From: Nonomuraea montanisoli
Lineage (GTDB): Bacteria; Actinomycetota; Actinomycetes; Streptosporangiales; Streptosporangiaceae
DNA: 64,000 bases
Assembly (NCBI RefSeq): GCF_013363975.1
Contig: NZ_JABWGN010000008.1
Location: forward strand, 248,001 to 312,000
Direction of reading: 5' to 3'
A model generated the notes under the pieces. The model had not been told where the DNA came from. It did no database searches and saw only the letters and a program-made list of their open reading frames with translations. Positions 1-7,826 of the stretch are shown piece after piece. Each line of letters opens with the position of its first letter. The stretch's first letter is position 1. The position numbers and the translations under genes are program-made.

Positions 1-168
1 CACGGCGGCCAGCTCGTCCTTGAGCTGGTCGCATTCGCCGGCGAAGACGAGGGGAGGCAGGCCGCCGAGCTCGGCGACGACCTTGTCGAGCTCGCCGCGG
101 TCGGGCCAGTCGGGCTGCTGGGCCGCGGGGAGGGCTCTCCAGGAATCCAGATTGCTGTGTGCGCTCAC
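1..168 (-). CDS. Class II DAHP synthase, N-terminal 56 residues (cut by window edge)
   Basis: The reading frame starts at a GTG (168-166) and stays open to base 1. It reads VSAHSNLDSWRALPAAQQPD and continues with WPD, then LPPLVFAGE and LKDELAAV. This W-R-x-L-P-A-x-Q-Q-P-x-W-P-D opening followed by LPPLVFAGE is typical of the plant-like class II 3-deoxy-7-phosphoheptulonate synthases, which join phosphoenolpyruvate and erythrose 4-phosphate in the first step of the shikimate pathway. An upstream in-frame ATG is not possible because the nearby ATG at 173 meets a stop at once. Catalytic residues lie outside the window. Identification rests on the N-terminal signature only. Confidence 0.8.
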   Translation of the reverse strand, partial: MSAHSNLDSWRALPAAQQPDWPDRGELDKVVAELGGLPPLVFAGECDQLKDELAAV

Positions 169-235
169 GACATACGAGGGTATGCCACCGGCCCCGCCCG
201 GCATGACCCGATGTCCACGTTGTGAGAAGGTCGTT

Positions 236-1435
236 TCACGGAGACGACGGCACCTCGACGTGCTCGGGCCGTACGCCGAGGCCGATGAAGCGCCGCGGAA
301 CCCGTCTGAGCAGCGGGATCCGCGTCAGATCGGGCCGGATCGGCGGGGCCGGGACGCGGCTGCGCAGCGCCGGGCCGATCAGCAGGTCCTGCACCACCCG
401 CTGGGCGGCCTGGGTGACCCGGGTCGGCCACATGCGCCGCCGCTGCAGCCGCCGCAGCACCGCCTCCGGCACCCGTCCGTACGCCCGCAGCGGCGCGGCC
501 ACCAGGTTGGCCGCGGCGACGGCGTCCTGCACGGCCAGGTTGATGCCGACGCCGAACACCGGCGACATGGCGTGGGCGGCGTCGCCGATGGCCGTGAAGC
601 CGGGCCGGTGCCAGCGGCGCAGCCGGTCGACCACCACGGTCAGCACGCTCACGTCGTCGTAGCTCCCGATCAGCTCCACCCGGCCGTCCAGGAACGGCAG
701 CAGCCGCGCCACCGGCTCCCGCAGCGCGCCGATGCCCCGCTTGACCAGGTCGTCGTGGCCGCCCTTGGGGATCACGTAGGCGAGCTGCCAGTACGTTCCG
801 CGGTCGATCGCCACCATCAGGTGGCCGCGCGAGAGCCGCAGGAACGGCTGCCCGGGGTCGCCCGGCTCGCGCGGCAGCCGGAACCACAGCACGTCCATCG
901 GCGCCCCGAACTCCCGCGGCACCAGCCCGGCGGCCCGGCACAGCGCCGAGTGACGCCCGTCGGCGGCGACCGTCAGCGCCGCGCGCAGCTCGTGCTCGCC
1001 GCCCGCGTCGCGGTAGCGCACGCCGCGCACCGCGCCGTCCTCCACGATCAGCCCGTCCGCCTCGGCGCTCATCAGCAGCCGGAACGCCGGGTAGCGGGCG
1101 GCGGCCGTGGTGACGAGGTCGAGGAAGTCCCACTGGGGGACGAAGGCGATGTAGTCGTAGGCGCAGGGCAGTCCGTGTAGGTCCGCCAGCCTGATCGGGC
1201 CGGTGTCGGTGACGATGCTGAACTCGTACGCCTTGCGGTGCGGCAGCCGCAGGAACTCCTCGGCCAGGCCGATCTCGCCGAGCACCTGGAGCGTCGAGGG
1301 GTGGATGGTGTCGCCGCGGAAGTCGCGCAGGAAGTCGGCGTGCTTCTCCAGCAGCGTCACCTCGACGCCGGCCCGGGCGAGCAGCAGGGCGAGCATCGCG
1401 CCCGCGGGGCCGCCGCCGGCGATCACACAGGTCAT
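236..1435 (-). CDS. FAD-dependent monooxygenase (aromatic hydroxylase family)
   Basis: The 399-residue protein opens with MTCVIAGGGPAGAMLALLLA, the Rossmann GxGxxG motif that binds the FAD adenosine diphosphate, followed by an acidic strand end (LLEKH). A later FTAIGDAAHAMSPVFGVGIN is the GD motif that holds the FAD ribityl chain. This order, with a DGRHS segment between, is that of the PHBH/UbiH-type NAD(P)H-dependent flavin hydroxylases. The frame is open further upstream to 1669, but that would run into the divergent anti-sigma gene, so the ATG at 1435 next to the Rossmann fold is chosen. The ribosome site (GGGGA) is weak. Substrate unknown; no neighbouring pathway genes indicate one. Confidence 0.85.
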   Translation of the reverse strand: MTCVIAGGGPAGAMLALLLARAGVEVTLLEKHADFLRDFRGDTIHPSTLQVLGEIGLAEEFLRLPHRKAYEFSIVTDTGPIRLADLHGLPCAYDYIAFVPQWDFLDLVTTAAARYPAFRLLMSAEADGLIVEDGAVRGVRYRDAGGEHELRAALTVAADGRHSALCRAAGLVPREFGAPMDVLWFRLPREPGDPGQPFLRLSRGHLMVAIDRGTYWQLAYVIPKGGHDDLVKRGIGALREPVARLLPFLDGRVELIGSYDDVSVLTVVVDRLRRWHRPGFTAIGDAAHAMSPVFGVGINLAVQDAVAAANLVAAPLRAYGRVPEAVLRRLQRRRMWPTRVTQAAQRVVQDLLIGPALRSRVPAPPIRPDLTRIPLLRRVPRRFIGLGVRPEHVEVPSSP

Positions 1436-1585
1436 GGTCCGTCCCCAGGTGCGGCTTCTCGCCGGGTCTTTCCCCGTACGGGCACGAGCGAACACGGGCC
1501 GAGGCGCCCGGAGGTCGGGACATCCGGCGGGCCGGAGCAGCCGAAGTACTGGACGAGAGCCGCCGATCGACGTGGGGAGCCGACC

Positions 1586-2431
1586 GTGACCGATGAGCTC
1601 CACGCCCTGTCCGGCGCCTACGCGGTGCACGCGCTGCCGGAGGGTGAGGTGGTGCTGTTCGAGCGCCACCTGGCGGGGTGCGCGGCGTGCGCGGCGGAGG
1701 TGCGGCGGCTGCGGGAGACGGCCGCCCGGCTGGCGCTCCCGCTGGCCGAGCCGCCCCCGGCGCGCCTGTGGCCCCGCATCCGGTCCGCCGCCCGCCTCCT
1801 GCGCGTCCCGCGCCCGGTTCCGCCCCCCTCGCCTGTCTCCCCGGAGGACGCGACCGTACGGCTGCGCCTCCCGCTCAGAGCCCCCGGAGGCGTGGAGGAG
1901 GGCCGAGCCGGGCGGCGCCGGGGCGGGAGGCGGCGCGCGGGCACGGCGGCCCTGTCGGCGGCGACGGTCGCCGCGGCGGCCGCCACGGTGACGGCCGTCC
2001 TGCTCGGGGTGGCCGCCCGGGACGCGCGCGGCGACCTCGCCGCGTCGCGCGCCCGGGAGCGCGAGGTGGCCGCCGTGCTGGCCGCCCCCGACGCGCGCAC
2101 CGTGCGCAGGCCCGTCGCCTCAGGAGGCACCGGCACGCTCGTCGTCTCCCGGGCCCGGGGGAGCGTGGTGTTCGCCTGGGCGGGCCTGCCCCGGCTGCCC
2201 GCGTCGCGCGTCTACGAGCTGTGGCTGATGGGCCCCGACGGCGCCCGCCCGGCGGGCCTGCTCGGCTCCGGCCCCGGCCCGGACACCGGCGCCGGGGACG
2301 GGCAGGCCGGGCCGGTGCCGATCCGCGTGCGCGAGGGCGACGCGCGCGTGGGGCTCACGGTCGAGCCCGCGGGCGGCTCCCGGCGCCCCACGACCCGCGC
2401 CCTGCTCCTCGCCGACCTCCCGCCCGCCTGA
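1586..2431 (+). CDS. Zinc-finger anti-sigma factor, RskA-type, orphan
   Basis: The 281-residue protein starts at GTG 1586 with GGGGAG six bases before it. The N-terminal part has LSGAYAVHALPEGE and then H28-x3-C32-x2-C35, the ZAS zinc-binding signature that holds an ECF sigma factor. A basic stretch and one hydrophobic segment near residues 119-147 indicate a single membrane crossing. The C-terminal half (VYELWLMGPDGARPAGLLG) matches the extracytoplasmic RskA domain. Such proteins sequester their sigma factor at the membrane until proteolysed. No sigma gene is adjacent; the nearest ECF gene, near 10 kb, is of a class with its own C-terminal extension that normally does not use a ZAS anti-sigma. 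Confidence 0.82.
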   Translation: MTDELHALSGAYAVHALPEGEVVLFERHLAGCAACAAEVRRLRETAARLALPLAEPPPARLWPRIRSAARLLRVPRPVPPPSPVSPEDATVRLRLPLRAPGGVEEGRAGRRRGGRRRAGTAALSAATVAAAAATVTAVLLGVAARDARGDLAASRAREREVAAVLAAPDARTVRRPVASGGTGTLVVSRARGSVVFAWAGLPRLPASRVYELWLMGPDGARPAGLLGSGPGPDTGAGDGQAGPVPIRVREGDARVGLTVEPAGGSRRPTTRALLLADLPPA

Positions 2432-2455
2432 CTCGGCGACCGCCCGCCCGCCTGA
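2413..2455 (+). repeat. Duplicated 3' end of the anti-sigma gene including its stop codon
   Basis: Bases 2413-2431 (CGACCTCCCGCCCGCCTGA), which end in the anti-sigma stop codon, recur at 2437-2455 with one change in 19. The period is 24 bp. A TGA-bearing copy therefore sits just beyond the functional stop. Confidence 0.75.
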
Positions 2456-2502
2456 GCGCTGAGCGTGCGGCACTCCCGGCAAGGCGCCCGCGGCGCTCCC
2501 CG

Positions 2503-3510
2503 TCAGGCCACCGGCGCGGCGGCGAGGCGGTTCAGCACCTCGGTGAGCGCCGCCGTGGCCAGGTCGCGGATCCGGCGGTACTCGTCCTCCGGGTACTGGC
2601 GCGGCCCGTTCTCCACCAGCAGGATCAGGTACAGGTACGCCCGGTACAGGTCGAGCCGCACCCGCGCCCGGGGCGTCAGCTCCAGCGGCGTCACCTCGCG
2701 GTAGCCCGCCAGCAGCGGGTCGTCCTCGCGCAGCTCGCCGAAGATGGTCGGCGTGACGAACTCCGCCAGCGGGTCGCCCCAGAACGCCCGCTCGTGGTCG
2801 ATGATGGCCTGGATGCGTGGCGTGCCCGTCAGGTCGAGGAACACGTTGCCCTGCCACACGTCGAAGTGCACGAGCTGCGGCGTCGTCACCTCGTCCAGCG
2901 CGGGCGCCGCCCCGGCGAGCACGGCGGCGATCCGCTCGGCGGGCATCGGCAGCGGCGTCGGGTAGCGCAGGGTGTCGGCCAGCAGCGCCCCCGCCATGGC
3001 GAGGTACGCCTCCCGCCAGGTGCCCCCGGTGATGCCCGCGTGCGGGTAGCCGAACACCTCGCCGGTCACCGCGTTGAACCGGGCCAGGTGCCGCCCGAGC
3101 TCCCGCCGCAGCTCGTCGTGCCCGCCCGCGGCGAGCGGGCCCCCGGACGCGGGCACGGCGTTCCAGGAGACGCCGTCGAGCGCGCCCAGAACGAGATAGT
3201 CGCCGCCCAGCACCGGGTCGTCGAACCCGGCGGCCACCAGCCCCGCCACCGGCACCCCCGCCGACGCGGCCAGCTCGCACACCGCCGCCTCCATGCGCAG
3301 CAGGTGGCGCTCGTAGCTGAGCTGCTCCAGCTCGGGCGGCGGCGCGACCTTGAGCACCACGGCGCGGCCGTCGTCGAGCGTGAGCCGCCACACGGCGTTG
3401 GCGTAGCCGTCGGTCAGCTCCGCCGAGGCGGCCACGCCTGAGCCGAGGGCCCGCCGGGCCAGGGCGTCCAGCTCGGCGGGGGACAGGCGCCGCTTCGTCC
3501 TGCTGTCCAT
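2503..3510 (-). CDS. APH-family small-molecule kinase, last gene of the ceb operon
   Basis: The 335-residue protein has the aminoglycoside/choline kinase fold: ATP-binding lysine in VVLKVA (K54), catalytic loop LVHFDVWQGNVF with D217 and N222, and metal-binding aspartate in AIIDHERA (D238). The ATG at 3510 has GGAGGA nearby and lies 25 bp after the cebR stop on the same strand, so it is probably cotranscribed with the beta-glucoside genes. Family members phosphorylate aminoglycosides, macrolides, choline, homoserine or sugars. The sequence does not settle which. Its place suggests a sugar or aglycone substrate, but that is inference. Confidence 0.78.
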   Translation of the reverse strand: MDSRTKRRLSPAELDALARRALGSGVAASAELTDGYANAVWRLTLDDGRAVVLKVAPPPELEQLSYERHLLRMEAAVCELAASAGVPVAGLVAAGFDDPVLGGDYLVLGALDGVSWNAVPASGGPLAAGGHDELRRELGRHLARFNAVTGEVFGYPHAGITGGTWREAYLAMAGALLADTLRYPTPLPMPAERIAAVLAGAAPALDEVTTPQLVHFDVWQGNVFLDLTGTPRIQAIIDHERAFWGDPLAEFVTPTIFGELREDDPLLAGYREVTPLELTPRARVRLDLYRAYLYLILLVENGPRQYPEDEYRRIRDLATAALTEVLNRLAAAPVA

Positions 3511-3535
3511 CGCGGGGGGTCCTCCGGATCTCGGG

Positions 3536-4534
3536 TCAGGCCGATTCGCGCAGCACCAGGTGGGTGTCGAGGATGACCACCGGCTGGCGCACCTCCTCGC
3601 CGTTGATGCGGGCCACCAGGAGCTGCGCCATCTGCCGGCCCATGGCCTCGGTCGGCTGGTGGACCGTGGTCAGCGGCGGGTCGGTGTGCGCGGCCGCCTT
3701 CGAGTCCTCGAAGCCGACCACCGCCACGTCGCCCGGGATGGCGCGGCCCGCGGCCTTCAGCACCCGCATCGCGCCCACCGCCATGAGATCGGAGGCGGTG
3801 AACACCGCGTCGAGCCCCGGATGCTCCGCCAGCAGCTCGCGCATCGCCGAGGCGCCGCTCTCCTCGGAGAAGTCGCCGTAGGCGACCAGCTCGGGCATGC
3901 CGGAGCTGAGCAGCGCGTCGCGGTAGCCGGCCAGCCGGTCGACGCCCACCCCCATGTCCTGGGGGCCGGCGATGGTGGCGATCGACGCCCGGCCGAGGCC
4001 CAGCAGGTGCTTGACCGCCTGCCGGGCGCCCGCCCGGTTGTCCATGTCGACGTAGCTGTACGGGGCCGGGCCCACCGGCCGGCCGCCGAGCACGGTGGGC
4101 ACGCCCATCGCCTCCAGCCGGCCGGGCAGCGGGTCGTCGCCGTGCAGCGACAGCAGCAGCACGCCGTCGACGTGCTGCCCCGTCAGGTAGTGCTCCAGCC
4201 GCTCGTGCTCCTCGGCCGACTGCGCCATCGCGAGGATGAGCTGGAGCCCGGTCTCGGACAGCGCCGAGCCGATGCCCCTGATCGTGCCCGCGAAGTACGG
4301 CTCGTCGAAGACCCGTAGCTCGCTCTCGGACACCACCAGGGCCACCGTGTCGGTGCGCCGCGTGACGAGGGCGCGCGCGGCCCGGTTGGGCACGTAGCCC
4401 AGCTCCTCGATGGCCTGGCGGACCGCCTCGCGCGCCTTCTCGCTGACGTTGGGGGACCCGTTGATGACCCTGGACACCGTGCCCCGGCCGACCCCGGCCC
4501 GGGCCGCGACTGCCTCAAGAGTCGGTCGGTTCAT
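3536..4534 (-). CDS. cebR: LacI-family repressor CebR (cellobiose/cello-oligosaccharide)
   Basis: The 332-residue protein begins with the LacI helix-turn-helix (TLEAVAARAGVGRGTVSRVI, then NGSPNVS) and the hinge helix LGYVPNRAARALVT. The effector domain starts with RTDTVALVVSESELRVFDEP, highly typical of Streptomyces CebR and Thermobifida CelR. In those organisms cellobiose releases the repressor from the 14-bp box TGGGAGCGCTCCCA. Two perfect boxes lie ahead of cebE at 9210-9223 and 9341-9354. The gene overlaps the glucosidase stop by 20 bp, so it is translated within the operon it most likely controls, an autoregulatory arrangement. Confidence 0.93.
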   Translation of the reverse strand: MNRPTLEAVAARAGVGRGTVSRVINGSPNVSEKAREAVRQAIEELGYVPNRAARALVTRRTDTVALVVSESELRVFDEPYFAGTIRGIGSALSETGLQLILAMAQSAEEHERLEHYLTGQHVDGVLLLSLHGDDPLPGRLEAMGVPTVLGGRPVGPAPYSYVDMDNRAGARQAVKHLLGLGRASIATIAGPQDMGVGVDRLAGYRDALLSSGMPELVAYGDFSEESGASAMRELLAEHPGLDAVFTASDLMAVGAMRVLKAAGRAIPGDVAVVGFEDSKAAAHTDPPLTTVHQPTEAMGRQMAQLLVARINGEEVRQPVVILDTHLVLRESA

Positions 4535-5924
4535 GGCGCCTATTCTGCCGGATGATCTGGCTGTACCAGCGTGCGCTGTCCTTCGGCACCCGTTCCTGGG
4601 TCTCGAAGTCCACGTGGACCAGCCCGAAACGCTTGCCGTATCCCCACGCCCACTCGAAATTGTCCATCAGCGACCAGGCGAAGTAGCCCTGCAGCGGCAC
4701 GCCCGCGTCGATCGCCTCCCGGCAGGCGCGCAGGTGGCAGTCGAGGTAGGCGGTGCGGTCGGCGTCGTGGACGCGGCCGTCCTTCAGCACGTCGTCGAAC
4801 GCGGCGCCGTTCTCGGAGACCACCAGCGGGATCGCCGGATAGTCGCGCGCCACCCGCCGCAGCACCTCCAGCAGCCCGGCGTCGTCGATCTCCCAGCCCA
4901 TCGCGGTGACCGGCCGCCCGCCGTTGACGAACGACACGTGCTCGCTGCCGACCCACGGCGAACCCGTCTCCGTCGGGGCCGCCGCCGCCGACGCCTTGCC
5001 GCCTCCGGCTCCCGAAACGGTGAAGCGGCTGTAGTAGTTGACGAGCAGCACGTCGAGCGGCGCGTTGATGGTGGCCAGGTCGCCGTCGTGGATGAAGCCG
5101 GTGTCCATGCCGAGGTCGGCCAGGACGTCCTCGGGGTAGCGGCCGAGCAGCAGCGCGTCGAGGAAGAAGCGGTTCTGCAGCCCGTCGATGCGCCGCGCCG
5201 CGTCGAGGTCGGCGTCGCTGCCGGTGGCCGGGGTGATCGCGTACAGGTTGACGCAGCCGCCCACCCGCCGGGCGTTCATGGCCCGTACGGACAGCCCGTG
5301 CGCGAGGTTGAGGTGGTGGGCGGCCCTGATGGCGTTGTCCGGCTCCCGCCGGCCCGGGGCGTGCTCGCCGGAGGCGTAGCCGAGGAAGGCGGCGCACCAC
5401 GGCTCGTTGACCGTGCCGAACGTGTGCACGTGGTCCTTGAGCGCGTCGTGGACGCACAGCGCGTACTCGGCGAAGCGGTAGGCGGTGTCCCGGTTCGGCC
5501 AGCCGCCCGCGTCCTCCAGCGCCTGCGGCAGGTCCCAGTGGTAGAGGGTCAGCCACGGGTCGATGCCGCGGGCGAGCAGCTCGTCGCAGAGCCGCTTGTA
5601 GAAGTCGAGCCCCTTGTGGTTGAACGCGCCCGAGCCCTCCGGCTGGATCCGCGGCCACGACACCGAGAAGCGGTAGGCGCTCAGGCCGAGGTCCGCCATG
5701 ACGGCGACGTCGTCCCGGTAGCGGTGGTAGTGGTCGATGGCCACGTCCGCGTGGTGGCCGCCCACCACCCGTCCGGGCCGCTTGGTGAAGGTGTCCCAGA
5801 TGGAGACGCCGCGCCCGTCGTCGGCCACCGCGCCCTCGATCTGGTACGCCGAGGTGGCCGCGCCCCACGCGAATCCCGGTGGGAACCGCAGGTGGGAGCT
5901 CATCTGCTCCTCTTGAGTCGTCAC
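4515..5924 (-). CDS. bglC: GH1 beta-glucosidase of the ceb operon
   Basis: The 469-residue enzyme carries the family 1 signatures FPPGFAWGAATSAYQIEGA, TLYHWDLPQAL, TVNEPW with acid/base E174, and VVSENG with nucleophile E371. The end WSLMDNFEWAWGYGKRFGL is also diagnostic. There is no signal peptide, so it cleaves imported cellobiose or other beta-glucosides to glucose in the cytoplasm. The GTG at 5924 overlaps the cebG stop by four bases (GTGA), as cebG does with cebF. An AGAGGAG site lies inside this start and could serve the ATG at 5903 (MSSHLRF); either start is possible. Confidence 0.93.
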   Translation of the reverse strand: MTTQEEQMSSHLRFPPGFAWGAATSAYQIEGAVADDGRGVSIWDTFTKRPGRVVGGHHADVAIDHYHRYRDDVAVMADLGLSAYRFSVSWPRIQPEGSGAFNHKGLDFYKRLCDELLARGIDPWLTLYHWDLPQALEDAGGWPNRDTAYRFAEYALCVHDALKDHVHTFGTVNEPWCAAFLGYASGEHAPGRREPDNAIRAAHHLNLAHGLSVRAMNARRVGGCVNLYAITPATGSDADLDAARRIDGLQNRFFLDALLLGRYPEDVLADLGMDTGFIHDGDLATINAPLDVLLVNYYSRFTVSGAGGGKASAAAAPTETGSPWVGSEHVSFVNGGRPVTAMGWEIDDAGLLEVLRRVARDYPAIPLVVSENGAAFDDVLKDGRVHDADRTAYLDCHLRACREAIDAGVPLQGYFAWSLMDNFEWAWGYGKRFGLVHVDFETQERVPKDSARWYSQIIRQNRRHEPTDS

Positions 5925-6757
5925 GCCTTGACCGCACCTTCCATCAGGCCGCCGACGATCTGCCGGCCGAACAGCACGAAAACCACGAAGAGAGGGAGGA
6001 CGGAGGCGGCGGTGCCGGTGAACAGCATCACGTAGTCCGTGCCGTGGGCGGAGTTGAGCGCCGCGATCGACGTCTGAACCACCGGGTTGTCCGGGTTAAG
6101 CACGATGAGCGGCCACATGAACTCGTTCCAGGTCTGCATGAACACGAGCAGCGCCAGCACCGCCATCCCGGGCCGCAACGCGGGCAGGACGACCCGGGCG
6201 TAGATGCCCAGGGTGGTCGCCCCGTCGACCCGGGCCGCCTCGACCAGCTCGTCGGGCACGGCCTGGGAGGTGTACTGGGTCATCATGAACACGCCGAACC
6301 CGTTGACCAGGAACGGCAGGATGACCGCCTTGAGCTGGCCGGTCCATTCGAGCTTGACCATCATCTCGTACAGCGGGACCATGCCCATCTGCTGGAGCGG
6401 CACCATCATCGTGACCAGGATCAGCCCGAGCAGCACCTTGGAGCCGGGGAAGCGGAGCTTGGCGAACGCGAAGCCGGCCAGCGTCGAGATGAGCACCACC
6501 GACACCGTCACCGTGACGGCGACGATCGCGGAGTTGGCCAGGCCGGTGACGAAGTTGGCGTCCTCGGTGGCGAGCAGCCGCCGGACGTTCTCGCCGAGGT
6601 GGCCGCCGGGCAGCAGCGGCGGCGGCGTCTCGACGGCGTCGTCGTTGGTGCGCGTCGCCATGATGAACATGTAGTAGATCGGGAACGCGGACAGCAGCAG
6701 CGCGAACCCGAGCACGACCTTGGTGAGGAGGCCGACGTCCCAGAGGCGGTTGTTCAC
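5921..6757 (-). CDS. cebG: Cellobiose ABC transporter permease CebG
   Basis: The 278-residue membrane protein starts at a GTG that overlaps the cebF stop (GTGA). It has about six hydrophobic segments and the EAA loop EAARVDGATTLGIYARVVLP, which contacts the shared ATPase. Length and end (GGLMEGAVKA) match MalG/CebG-type inner-membrane permeases of the CUT1 family. It forms the channel with CebF. No ATPase gene is present in the operon. The frame is open far upstream, but that region is the cebF gene in another frame. Confidence 0.9.
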   Translation of the reverse strand: MNNRLWDVGLLTKVVLGFALLLSAFPIYYMFIMATRTNDDAVETPPPLLPGGHLGENVRRLLATEDANFVTGLANSAIVAVTVTVSVVLISTLAGFAFAKLRFPGSKVLLGLILVTMMVPLQQMGMVPLYEMMVKLEWTGQLKAVILPFLVNGFGVFMMTQYTSQAVPDELVEAARVDGATTLGIYARVVLPALRPGMAVLALLVFMQTWNEFMWPLIVLNPDNPVVQTSIAALNSAHGTDYVMLFTGTAASVLPLFVVFVLFGRQIVGGLMEGAVKA

Positions 6758-7707
6758 TTGGCCCCTCCGATGCGCCGGGTGAACCAGTAATTGATCATGG
6801 TGCCGAGCAGGATGAGCACGAACAGCAGCCAGGCGGCCGCCGCGGCGTAGCCCATCTCGAAGTCGCGGAAGGCCGACTTGACGATGAACATGGCCACCGT
6901 CTGGTACTGGCCGGTGGTGCCGCCCGTCATCATCGGGTTGCCCTCGAACATGACCGGCTCGGCGAACAGGGTCAGCCCGCCGATCGTGGAGATGAACACG
7001 ACGAACACGATCGTCGGCCGCAGCATCGGCACCGTGATGCGCCAGAACTGCGTCCGCGCGGAGGCGCCGTCGATCGCGGCGGCCTCGTACAGGTCGCGCG
7101 GGATCGTCTGCATCGCGGCGAGCAGGATGATCGCGTTGTAGCCCGTCCAGCGCCAGTCGATCATCGTGGAGATCGCGATCCAGGACGACCACTTCTCGTT
7201 CTGCCAGGTGATCGGGTCGACGCCGAACCAGGACAGGATCCAGTTGAACAGGCCGTAGTCGCGGCTGTAGAGCTGGCTGAAGACGACGGCGACGGCGACG
7301 ACCGAGGTGACGAGCGGCAGCAGCACGCCGAGGCGCAGCAGCAGCCGGCCGCGCAGCCTCTTGTTGAGGGCGTTGGCCAGCAGCAGCGCGAGCACGATCT
7401 GGGGCACGGTGGCCACGACGAACATGCCGAGCGTGTTCACGACGGCGTTCCAGAAGGACTCGTCCGTGATCAGCTCGCCGTAGTTGGCCAGGCCGGTGAA
7501 CTCGGTGTCGCCGGCCAGCTCCCAGTCGTGGAGCGAGACCCACAGCGTGTACCCGAGCGGGAACACACCGAAGATCGCGAACAGCAGGTAGTAGGGCGAC
7601 ACCAGCAGGTACGGCACGCCCTTGAGGTCGAAGCGGGCCATCCGCCGCGACGGGGCGGTCCGCCTGCCCGGCGCCTTCCGGGGCGGCGGCGCGAGTTGGA
7701 TAGTCAT
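6754..7707 (-). CDS. cebF: Cellobiose ABC transporter permease CebF
   Basis: The 317-residue protein has a basic N-terminal tail, then the first membrane segment YLLVSPYYLLFAIFGVFPLG and five more. The EAA loop reads EAAAIDGASARTQFWRITVP. This is the MalF/CebF type without the large periplasmic loop of true MalF. It pairs with CebG. It follows cebE after about 100 bp that hold a strong hairpin, so less permease than binding protein is probably made. Closest described relatives by eye are the Streptomyces cello-oligosaccharide permeases. Confidence 0.9.
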   Translation of the reverse strand: MTIQLAPPPRKAPGRRTAPSRRMARFDLKGVPYLLVSPYYLLFAIFGVFPLGYTLWVSLHDWELAGDTEFTGLANYGELITDESFWNAVVNTLGMFVVATVPQIVLALLLANALNKRLRGRLLLRLGVLLPLVTSVVAVAVVFSQLYSRDYGLFNWILSWFGVDPITWQNEKWSSWIAISTMIDWRWTGYNAIILLAAMQTIPRDLYEAAAIDGASARTQFWRITVPMLRPTIVFVVFISTIGGLTLFAEPVMFEGNPMMTGGTTGQYQTVAMFIVKSAFRDFEMGYAAAAAWLLFVLILLGTMINYWFTRRIGGAK

Positions 7708-7734
7708 GGAAGCCTTTCGAGCCGGGGCGGGGAG

Positions 7735-7768
7735 GGGTGGCGCCCGCAGAGGGGAAGGGGCGCCACCC
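7735..7768 (-). terminator. Intercistronic hairpin between cebE and cebF
   Basis: An 11-bp perfect stem (GGGTGGCGCCC at 7735-7745 with GGGCGCCACCC at 7758-7768) and a 12-base loop lies between the binding-protein gene and the permeases. There is no U tract. Such stems after binding-protein genes usually stabilise the upstream mRNA or cause partial termination, giving excess binding protein. Confidence 0.55.
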
Positions 7769-7785
7769 GGTCCTGGGAGCGGGGA

Positions 7786-7826
7786 TCAGCCCGCCGCCTG
7801 CACGGGGGTCAGCCCGCCGCCTTCAC
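7786..7826 (-). repeat. Duplicated 3' end of cebE including the stop codon
   Basis: The segment at 7809-7826 (TCAGCCCGCCGCCTTCAC on the + strand, the cebE stop plus its last codons) recurs at 7786-7803 with one mismatch in 18. The period is 23 bp. The copy would read VQAAG-stop beside the real KAAG-stop. Confidence 0.75.

Noticed and set aside
20-1180. Open frame on the + strand over the monooxygenase and the DAHP synthase start
   Set aside because: Arg/His/Pro-rich composition without motifs. The minus-strand genes in the same place have clear signatures.
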